Shown: positions 11,685-21,300 of the stretch, piece by piece | Position numbering within the stretch: the stretch's first letter is position 1 | Layout of the letters: every line of letters begins with the position of its first letter | Source of the DNA: Theristus sp. LFF4_11 | Taxonomy: Eukaryota; Nematoda; Chromadorea; Monhysterida; Xyalidae | DNA: 64,000 nt | Direction: 5' to 3' | Assembly: GCA_030248135.1 (NCBI GenBank) | Contig: JASANC010001847.1 | Location: 1 to 64,000 of the forward strand | The notes under the pieces: model-generated | Database searches by the model: none | Seen by the model: only the letters and a program-made list of their open reading frames with translations | What the model was told of the DNA's origin: nothing | Position numbers and translations under genes: made by a program

Positions 11685-12110
11685 GAAATTTATTTGTCAC
11701 ACTTGAAACTGATTTCTGTGGTACATAAAAACACAACACAATTCATGCAATAAAAGCGATGGAACGTGATGCCTGATTCTTACCCGAATGCGAAGATGCT
11801 CTTGTGTATCTGAACAAAACACCGGAGAAAAAGCAAACGTACAATGCGTAGCCACTGTGAATGCATCGTGACCGAAAGTGAACAAGTACAAGCCGTGAAG
11901 AAAACAGGTTGTCAACTGTTGGCTGTTACCGATTTGTCGTCTCGAAGAAGCGCGGCGTCACAACAACATGAACAGTGCGTTTTCTTTCTGAACTATTCAA
12001 GAAACTACCATCGAACACAGAAAAATTGTTTGGAACGAGAAACACGACCTGGTTTTGGATCCACATGCTGCAAATTGATGTTGGACGGCACTTTTCACAA
12101 AAGTTTTAGG

Positions 12111-12830
12111 CAGTGCCGTAGGCCCAAAAAAATTTTCGAGGGGGGGTATGGTACCGTGGGGGGGGGGGTGCCGACCAAAAAGTGAGGGGGGTCCAAACTA
12201 TGGTAACGTGGGGGTCCCATGGGGGGTGCATTTTTTCAAAATTTTCTGTGGGGGAAGGGTCCACTCCCCACCCCCCATGATATTTTTTCGCTTAAATTTT
12301 GAAGGAAAAACGCTAAATTTTGCTCCAAAATCTTTGAAATTACAATGAAGATGGTCAAGTTATCATATATTCAGCTTATATTATGGACTTTATAGACAAA
12401 AAATCATGATTTTCGAAAAAAATTTTAGGGTGTGCAGAAAATTGGGGGGGGTCTCCGCCAGACAAAATTTCATGGGGAGTGTGGGGGGTGTCGGCCAAAT
12501 TTTCGAGGGGGGGGTCCGATGGGGGGGGGGGTGCTCGGTTTTAGGGGGTGGCACGCAGTACCGTGGGCGGGGGGGGGGGGGGGGGGCCCCCGGTACACCC
12601 CCCAGAGCACCAGAGACCGTCGGATGGGGGGGGTGGGGGGCACCGTGCCCCCCCCCTAAAACCGGGCACCCCCCCCCATCGGACCCCCCACACCCCCCAT
12701 GAAATTTTGTCTGGCGGAGACCCCTCCCCAAAATTTTCCGTACACCCTAAATTTTTTTCGAAAATCATGATTTTTTGTCTATAAAGTCCATAATATAAGC
12801 TGAATATATAATAACTTGACCATCTTTTGT
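12111..12830. mobile_element. G-rich hAT-like miniature element with internal hairpin
   Basis: Starts CAGTGCCGTAGGCCC, matching the left end of the 14037-16306 element. It contains two arms that pair as an inverted repeat (about 12347-12540 and 12650-12827), with runs of up to 18 G and C between them. It is shorter than the 14037 element because the A/T-rich core is absent. The right terminus and target duplication were not found, so the end coordinate is approximate. Confidence 0.6.
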
Positions 12831-13500
12831 TTCAAAAAAGTTCTCTACAGTACTTGACTAGGGGAGTCCGCACAACCGCTGGTTTGTCGCGCGGTTGTCT
12901 CTTCGTTGGCATGTGGTCTGTTTATTTATTTGTTTGGTTTTCGCGTTTTAGTTCCGTGCCGTGCCGTTCTTGTTTCGGTTTTGCATTTGTTTGGTTTGGT
13001 TTAGTTTGTTCTGCTTCGGCTGCCTAGTTTCTGTTCGGTTCGTCTTTTTGATTGAACAATTGGATTTTTTATAGTCATTTTCTTTGCGTCATTTTGTGTG
13101 TTTTGTGTGTTTGTGTGTTTGTGTGTTCGTGATAAGTACGATTCTGCGTCTTTTCATTTTCACCTTTGTTGGTTGTGTTTGTTTTGATCCGTACCGTTTT
13201 GTTTCGATTCTGTTTTTGCTATGTTTGGTTGGTTTCGTTTCTGTTGTAGTTGCTTTGTTTCCGTTCGGCTCATTTTCGATTCGTGTCTTTGAAATGAAAC
13301 GCTAATTTCAAGAATCTGTGTTTGCGATATCTTCAATTCTGCGTCTCTTCATTCATTATTGCTTGCTGATTTCGTCTTGTTTAGTACCGTTTTTCGATTA
13401 TGTTTTTGCCAGGTATGGTTATACATCGTTTTGTTCGACTGTTGTGCTTTTGTTCAGTTGCTTTGGTTCGTCTTTTTGATGTGTAACTTGGTTCTGAAAA
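12831..13500. other. T+G-biased stretch, no gene seen
   Basis: The plus strand is strongly T- and G-rich with repeated TTTGTTTGGTTT-type words. Similar bias occurs at 16450-16900 and in the zinc-finger gene 3' UTR (26570-26980). No exon with family support was found. Confidence 0.4.
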
Positions 13501-13529
13501 AAAAATCCAATTTAAAAAAAAACGAAAAA

Positions 13530-13790
13530 AAAATAAAAAAAATTTTTTTTTTCAAAGCCCCTAACCCTACCCACCCCCCAAAACCTGACACTGGACCATC
13601 CACACGCCCCCTCGAAATTTGCTAGACACCCCCCACCCCCCCTAGATGGACCTAAGTAACAGTGACACCCCCCAAAAATTTTCTTGGACCACGACCACCC
13701 AAAAATCATGAATTTTTGCTCAAAAATCATGATTTTTTGTCTTTAAAGTCCATAATATAAGCTAAATATATGATAACTTGACATTCTTCA
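13530..13790. mobile_element. Fragment of the G-rich element family
   Basis: Shares the A/T homopolymer block, the CCCCTAACCCTA word and the TCATGATTTTTTGTCTTTAA segment with the 12111 and 14037 elements. The C-runs are on the plus strand, so the fragment is inverted relative to the left half of 14037. Confidence 0.55.
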
Positions 13791-14599
13791 TTGTAATTTA
13801 GATTTAGATTTGAAATTTAGAGACCGGGACCTTGTGCTGAAATTCGCTGAAACAAAATACTCGACAATTTTGATATAAATCTACAGGAGAGTCCGCTTCC
13901 TACCCGAAAACTTCCGCTTTAAAGGGATGCGTCTTTCATTCGCGCCAATCTCAGTCTCAAATCAATTCATTTTAATTTTTTGTATTGGAGTTCCGCCGGC
14001 TTGACCCTGTCTGTCCAAATGCTTCTCGCTTCTCACCAGTACCGTGGGCCCAAACAAATTTTCGAAGGGGGGGTATGGTGCCGTGGGGGGGGGGTGCCTA
14101 GGGTTAGGGGGAAAAAAAAATCCGGATTTTTTTTTTTAAATTAAAAAAAAAAAATTTTTTTTTACAAGTTAGGTTTGTTCGAAGCGTCTCGTCGAGCTGA
14201 GTTCATCTAGACTATTTTCAGAACGATCCGGAAAACTATAAGAGCGAAAATCGTGTTTTATTGAAATTATGTCCATTTCATAGAGAGAAAGTTGCATTTT
14301 CAACAGTAAAACAGGACAATTTTCGACGTGTACTTGAATATTGAACCGTTCTTAGTTGTTCCTCTTTAGAAAATTACCAAAATTTGACTGTGTTCAAAAA
14401 TTCCTGTTTGCTGTAGCTAAGTCGGCAACCCCTGTCGACCCGGTCGCCCCCCCCCAAGACACTTACTTTCAGGTTCAACCAGCTATGCTATCTGCCACAT
14501 GGCGAGACCCCACTCTTCAAATCATCGTATCGAAAACACGTACCATGATTTCGCGATCACGTTGCGGGCAACTGACAGACGCAAGTTTAACACGTTAGA

Positions 14600-14740
14600 C
14601 TTCAAGTAGCGAGAGAGTGGCGATTTACTGGACTGGAGAACAACCAAGATTACACGAAAAAGAATCACATTATATAGGATATCACGTATAATTATACATA
14701 ATTACAGCTAGATAATTACAATAATCGCCCATCATCAACT
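14600..14740 (-). repeat. TRIM 3' LTR
   Basis: Copy of 15123-15264 in direct orientation. It contains a TATA-like ATATAAT on the minus strand. The polypurine tract lies beside it. Confidence 0.85.
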
Positions 14741-15122
14741 TCTCCCCCATCAACGAAGAAAGAAAAGGAGAAGCCAAATCACGTAATCTCCCTTTCAATC
14801 ACAAATCATTCGCCGATGTCTCACACGGCACCACGTCCTACGACGTCACATCTCCATCCTCGGCGCACGCTCGGCCGGAAACGCCTTTGTCTCCATTCAT
14901 CGGCACTGCGGCCCATCATCTCATCACGACTCAATGCTCGGCGCTCGTTCGGCAGCCAGAAGCACGTGAAACTCGGCACCTTGGCCTCGTCGCATTCCTC
15001 GCGACGCGTCATCGCCCATTGGCTGACGACATTCATCTCTCGGCACATCCTCGGCCGGATACTTGACTGCTGGTCGCTGCGCTGATACGCCAAACTCCGC
15101 TGTCGATCACGTCGGGCTCACC

Positions 15123-15264
15123 ACTTCAAGTAGCGAGAGAGTGGCGATTTACTGGACTGGAGAACAACCAAGATTACACGAAAAAGAATCACATTATATA
15201 GGATATCACGTATAATTATACATAATTACAGCTAGATAATTACAATAATCGCCCATCATCAACT
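15123..15264 (-). repeat. TRIM 5' LTR
   Basis: Near-identical to 14600-14740. The primer-binding site begins at its inner edge (15105-15123). Confidence 0.85.
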
Positions 15265-16314
15265 TTAGTTTAGCTCAGCACACAAGTTTTAACATGTGGC
15301 CATGTTATCGGGTATCTGAAAAACGGTCGTGTGATGTGGTATTAACCAACATCCCCGCTCCAATTGTTTAACAATATATCGCACAACTCCATTGTAGACC
15401 TATAACGTACGCCAATCAACAAGATATCATGTTCATCTCATGGCCTACCGACTGAAAAAACATGTTCTAAGTTGCAAGAAAACGATTTCTGAAACGATAT
15501 TTCAATTCAGTTAAGTCATTTCAACGCTAAAAATTGACTCTAGAAGTCATCCAAATCGAAAAACATGGAGTACGTCGGTCAAAATGACCAAATAATGACA
15601 TGTACCTAAGCACACAAAGAAGTTGGGAAGAAAATTTGGTTTGAACTTTCAAAAAATTATGCCATAAATCGAATTTTCAGAGCAAAGTAGAAGAAAAATT
15701 TTTCAAATTTTTTTTTAAGTTTAAAAAAAATCCAATTTTTTTTTTAAAACGAAAAAAATAAAAAAAAAATTTTTTTTTCAAAGCCCCTAACCCTAGGGGT
15801 GCCGACCAAAAAGTGAGGGGGGGTCCAACCTATGGTAACGTGGGACCCCCCCCAGGGGGGTCCCATGGGGGGGGGGGGTGCATTTTTTCAAAATTTTCTG
15901 TGGGGGGGGGGGTCCACCCCCCCCACCCCCCCATGAAATTTTTTCGCTTAAATTTTGATGGAAAAACCATAAATTTAGATGCAAAATATTTTAAATTAAA
16001 ATTAATATGGTCAATGTATCAAATATTCAGATTATATTATGGACTTTATAGACAAAAAATCATGCTTTTTCAAAAAATCTTAGGGGGTGCCGAAAATTTT
16101 GGGGGGGGGGGGTCTCCGCCAGACAAAATTTCATGGGGGGTGTGGGGGGGTGTCGGCCAAATTTGCGAGGGGGGGGTCCGATGGGGGGGGGTGCCCGGTT
16201 TCAGGGGGGGGGGGTGGCACGGTGCCCCCCCCCCCCCCCCCCCACCCGACGCTCTCTGGTGCTCTGGGGGGGGTGTCCCCCCCCCACCCCCCCGCCCACG
16301 GTACTGCTTCTCAC

Positions 16315-16924
16315 GAACTTTCAATGTAAATTACAAATTCTCCTGCCAACCTTTCTCGTCAACATCTTCAATCACAAAATTTGGTCTATAGTATCTAATT
16401 TTCCATCTCGATAGTTCCAGACAACTTGCCCCAAACGGTCGAGATTGTGACAGCCGCTTACTTGATTTTGCTTCATTTGTGTGCTCGTGCCCGTCAGTGA
16501 TTCGCTTTGTGTACGTGTGCTGCGACAGCTATGAACTTCATGCGATGTGGTTTTTCGTAAACCAGCGATTCGACGAACTCGTAATTTACCAACCAGATTT
16601 ATTTGTCTTAGTTTTTTTTTCAATCAGCAGTTTCATTTTCAGTCTGACTGTCGGAGTCGGTTTGTTTTGTTTTGTAGTGTCGTGTGTCTTGACTGTGTTG
16701 TACTGTTTGAGTGTTTGTTTCGGTTGACTTTTTTCCTCAGTTGTGTTGACAGTTCACTTAAAAACCGGACATTTTCATGTCATTTCCTTTCTGATTCCAC
16801 TTACTTTGAGGCATTCTGTTGTTTTGACTTTGAGGCGTTTTGTTAGGCTCGATTGGATCATACAATTGCTTTGTTTTGATTTGCTTTCAAACTGTGAATC
16901 TGAGAGCGTAACAAAATCAATCAA
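16315..16924. other. Unique stretch between two hAT-like copies
   Basis: About 600 bp, partly T+G-biased, between the right end of the 14037 element and the inner end of the inverted copy. No supported gene. Confidence 0.4.
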
Positions 16925-18246
16925 ACAATCAATAATTTCAAAGATTTTGCAGCAAAATTTAGCGTTTTTCCTTCAAAATTTAAGCGAAAAAATCTCATGG
17001 GTGGGGTGGGGGGTGTGCACCCCCCAGAAATTTTTCTACAATAGTGCACCCCCACATGGCTCACGCCTGGGGGGGTGTCACTGTACCATGACTGACACCC
17101 ACCCCCCACTGAAAAATTTTCGGCACTCCCCTCAGTCCCCCCACGTGACGACACCCCCCCCCCTAGGGTTAGGGGCTTTGAAAAAAAAATTTTTTTTTTA
17201 TTTTTTTTTCGTTTTTTTTTTTAAATTTGGGTTTTTTTTTCAAACTTAAAAAAAAATTGAAAATTTTTTCTTCCACTTTGCTCTGAAAATTCGATTTATG
17301 GCATAATTTTTTGAAAGTTCAAACCAAATTTTCTTCCCAACTTCTTTGTGTGCTTAGGTACATGTCATTATTTGGTCATTTTGACCGACGTACTCCATGT
17401 TTTTCGATTTGGATGACTTCTAGAGTCAATTTTTAGCGTTGAAATGACTTAACTGAATTGAAATATCGTTTCAGAAATCGTTTTCTTGCAACTTAGAACA
17501 TGTTTTTTCAGTCGGTGGTAGGCCATGAGATGAACATGATATTTTGTTGATTGGCGTATGTTATAGGTCTACAATGGAGTTGTGCGACATATTGTTAAAC
17601 AATTGGAGCGGAGATGTTGGTTAATACCACATCACACGACCGTTTTTCAGATACCCGATAACATGGCCACATGTTAAAACTTGCGTGCTGAGCTAAACTA
17701 ACGTGTTAAACTTGCGTCTGTCAGTTGCCCGCAACGTGATCGCGAAATCATGGTACGTGTTTTCGATACGATGATTTGAAGAGTGGGCTCTCGCCATGTG
17801 GCAGATAGCATAGCTGGTTGAACCTGAAAGTAAGTGTCTTGGGGGGGGGGGCGACCGGGTCGACAGGGGTTGCCGACTTAGCTACAGCAAACAGGAATTT
17901 TTGAACACAGTCAAATTTTGGTAATTTTCTAAAGAGGAACAACTAAGAACGGTTCAATATTCAAGTACACGTCGAAAATTGTCCTGTTTTACTGTTGAAA
18001 ATGCAACTTTCCCTCTATGAAATAGACATAATTTCAATAAAACACGATTTTCGCTCTTATAGTTTTCCGGATCGTTCTGAAAATAGTCTAGATGAACTCA
18101 GCTCGACGAGACGCTTCGAACAAACCTAACTTGTAAAAAAAATTTTTTTTTTAATTTTTTTTTTTAATTTAAAAAAAAATCCGGATTTTTTTTTCCCTAA
18201 CCCTACCCCCCCCCCCCACCTCGAAAATTTGCTTTCGCCTTCGGTA
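16925..18246. mobile_element. Inverted, truncated copy of the hAT-like element
   Basis: Reverse-complement match to 14037-15960 without the TRIM. It ends with CGGTACTG at 18246, corresponding to the left terminus of the 14037 element. The inner end fades near 16925 inside the G-rich part. Together the two copies form a natural palindrome of about 1 kb arms. Confidence 0.7.
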
Positions 18247-18309
18247 CTGCTACCAACCACCCTAAACGGGTCCTTGATCATTTGATTGCATTGAAGAATC
18301 AACGAAACA

Positions 18310-21300
18310 ATGATCGGACAACACGACCGCGTTGGGCTCGGCTACAGCCTGAAACCGGCGGGTTTTCCGGCGAAACGACAATTCACAGCCGTCGGCGGCG
18401 GCCCTCCTTCTGGCCCTGGCCCACGACCGGGCTACAGCAGAGGAGCGTTCGCAGCAAGAGGCATCGGTCGAAGCGGCGCGACCGCTTTTGGCAATCGAAG
18501 GTTTCCACCACCGACACCGAGAATGCCACCAGCTGCACCAATGCCGGCATGGATGCTTGACTCCGGTTTTGGCGAAGATCCAAGTGAGAATCGTTTTCTG
18601 CAGATTAGATTTCTTTCATCTTTAGATTATAAATTTTCAAAAGCCTGAGAGATATGAGAGAAATGATGGCCGATCTGTACTGCACAGAATCTTGAGTTGT
18701 TTGTCGAACAGCATAGCAAACCAATTTTTCAAATTTTATTTGACATTGGCTTGGTAGTCATGAAAAACATTCCAGTCAGTCAGTCAGTCAGTTTTATTCT
18801 GCGGTGCACGGCATAATACCAGAGAAGTGTAAGACACCATGAGTAGGCAAGCCGAAAAATTCAATTCCATTTTGTGCGACTCGCTCCGTAAATTGAGGTC
18901 CTGTGATATAAAATCTGGCGCACAGAAAAAAAGTGAAAGTGAAGCACGTTCAAATTGGCTTTGATTTTGATATTACCTTTTTTGGTTGAACGACTCAATG
19001 CGCGCACGGATGGAAGAGAAGAGATGACAGTAGGGTATAAGGTAGGGTTGGCTGGCAAGGGAAACCCCTTTTTTCGGAGCCGTGATGGGACTTTTTATGT
19101 TTCTTTGATGTTGTAATTTTGCGTTTCAGCGCCTTGGACAAACAACGAAGAGGCGACGGCGCTGGTGGCGCCTGCCGGCCAAAGCGCCGCTGATGTTGAT
19201 GCTGGGCCGAAGAAAAAGAAACGAAAGAAGAAACAAGCCGACGACAGCAGTACGCGTGGTTTTTCAACTTAGCGACGCTTTTTGCAGTGCAGTTTCTGCG
19301 TTTTGCATTCTGAATGTCACATGTCAATTGTTTACAGTGGGTGTCGGTCAACTGACGCAAACAGGCGAAGTCGTGCAACGTACGCAGTGCACGCTCTGCA
19401 GAATGAGCATGTCTTTCACTGGTCAGTGTTCGTTTCGCCTCACCTGTTCATTTGTTTTGCTGCAGGAGGAACACATAAGGTTTTTAATGGAGACTCCGAT
19501 AAAGGCACATTATTTTTCTGATATAGTATTGCGAATGCTTAGGGGCAACTGCAGAAGTCTGAGCAACGAGGTTCTGAAGGAATTTTCTGATCAGACTGTA
19601 GTTTTTATCGGAGCAATACAAATGACTTGAATTTTCCTCAACAAAAACTGCGATCTGACCGGATGAACACCGTTTGTATATGTAAACCAATTGTAACCCG
19701 TGCGCAATGCTTTGTCTGCATTCTTGCATTCGAATCCAGCATGTTGATTGGCTGCATCGAGCTGGTTCGATCAATCCAGCCGTGTGTGAGCTCAGTTGTA
19801 AAACAGCCAATCAGCTGTGTACCTGGCATTGGCAAGCTATGAGTTACAGTTCGCTGTACAGCACTGTAAGGCCACGTGTCACGTTTCTCAGTGTTCACGT
19901 GTGTGTTGCAGCGTTGTCAGCGCACAAGACCACCGGCGAGCACGTGCGCAGCACGCACATGGACAAAGAGTCGTACGTGTGCACGTTTCCGCCGAACTGT
20001 CAGCAGCGATTCAAGTCGATAAAGGCAATACGAGAACATTTGACAAAGGTTCGTTGTGGTTGAATGGAGGTTGGTGGTGGTGGTGACTGACACGTGACAC
20101 CCCCCAATATTAAAGCGGTGCAGTCTGTTTATAATGTATCATGGTCACAAACAACTCCTTCACACACACATACGATGGCGCACGCTGCTGTAATGCCATA
20201 TGGGGACTGCCAAACACTGTTTTCAGAGCAGTGCTTTATGACTACCCAAAAGTGTTGCTTTGTTTCGTTGCCAGGGTCACATGTGCAATCGGTGGATGGA
20301 CAATTACTTCATCGACGACGACAAGGAGTTCCAGGAGAAGTTCGATCAATGTTTCCCGTCGTTCCTGGAGCAAGTGAAAGTGCCCGGCTTTGACAAGGAC
20401 GCTGCCGTTGCAACGGAGGAGCTGGATCCCGCCTGGGCGATTGCGGCCAACAATTTCGACTGGAAAAAGTGCGCCTTTGTGTTTTGGAAATGGATGGCAG
20501 TGTTATGGAAATGCTTATGCGACAGGCAAACGGTCCCTTGTGGTGATAATCCAATCGGTCCATGGAACGCTCAGCGACCATTCACCCCCACCGGAGTAAA
20601 AATTTTTTGGTACCTTCCGTCTTCTTGGCGAACCGGTGGGAAAGTTAGACAATGAAAAGTGCATGACAGCTGAAAAATCGTGAATTATGTACCGTTCCTG
20701 GTAGTTCTAGTTTTGTCTTTGTCGTCGTTTTCCAGCAAAAGTTGATTGCAGAAAGCAACGCGAGCAAGCGGAGCGACTCGGTTTGTCGGAGGAACAGCAG
20801 CGGTACGCGGACGCGACGGAGCAGGAGGGCGAGGACGACTATGGGGGCGGGGCTGGGGGTGGAGGAGAGGAGTATTACGGGGCACAGCAGCAGTACGAGG
20901 AGCAGCAGAGTGCGTATGACGAGGCTGCTGCGAGCTTGCAGCAATACGCCAGCGAAATGTACGCTTACGAAGACGACACTAGCGCGGACGCCATAATCGC
21001 ACGACGAAGGTTCGCCTCAAAGCTGTACCACTTGGCGCTATTTGTGCGTTCTCGTGTGCTGATTGGCTGCATTCAGCTGGTTGCACCAATCAAGGAGCGC
21101 GATTCAAAAGCAGCCAATCATTCAACTGATTGCGCATGGTTCACAATTCGGTTGTTGCCTGTCTTGATCGCAAATCGTTTGATTGCAATTGGAATTCTGT
21201 TTGAGCATAATCGTGCATTCTGTCTTGTCAGGTCGATTATGGGAAACTCGGGACTGTACGAGTCTGCTTATGGTGGAGCACGCCAACCACAGTTGATGCC

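Larger units (their letters stand above)
11566..12110. other. HAAO 3' flank
   Basis: Contains the HAAO 3' UTR, the (AATC)n tract at 11650-11684 and about 430 bp of unassigned sequence before the first G-rich element. No gene is supported. Confidence 0.5.
14600..15264 (-). mobile_element. TRIM (terminal-repeat retrotransposon in miniature)
   Basis: A 665-bp insertion with two direct terminal repeats of 141-142 bp and a 4-bp target duplication TTAG (14596-14599, 15265-15268). The uninterrupted target is seen in the inverted copy near 17695. Read on the minus strand, the sequence after the 5' LTR is TGGTGAGCCCGACGTGAT, complementary to a tRNA-Trp 3' end with one mismatch. A purine tract GATGGGGGAGA (14741-14751) abuts the 3' LTR. 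The internal 382 bp codes for nothing retroviral, so it must borrow proteins. A tRNA-Trp primer and 4-bp duplication recall the CsRn1 group of Ty3/gypsy elements. Confidence 0.85.
14037..16306. mobile_element. hAT-like non-autonomous element with 8-bp target duplication
   Basis: The ends are CAGTACCG and CGGTACTG. The flanks are an exact 8-bp duplication CTTCTCAC (14029-14036 and 16307-16314). CAG...CTG ends with an 8-bp duplication are the hallmark of hAT transposons. The body has a G-rich border, the word TAGGGTTAGGGG, A/T homopolymer blocks, about 1 kb of ordinary sequence interrupted by a TRIM (14600-15264), and a G-rich hairpin from 15800 to the right end. No transposase is present, so any movement would depend on one supplied in trans. 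An inverted truncated copy of the same element lies at about 16925-18246. Confidence 0.82.

Noticed and set aside
12390..12790. Gly/Pro-rich open frames on both strands
   Set aside because: They come from G and C homopolymers in the transposon hairpin.
14098..14110. Telomere-like TAGGGTTAGGGG / CCCCTAACCCTA
   Set aside because: It occurs once per copy at a fixed place inside the hAT-like elements, so it is element sequence and not an interstitial telomere array.
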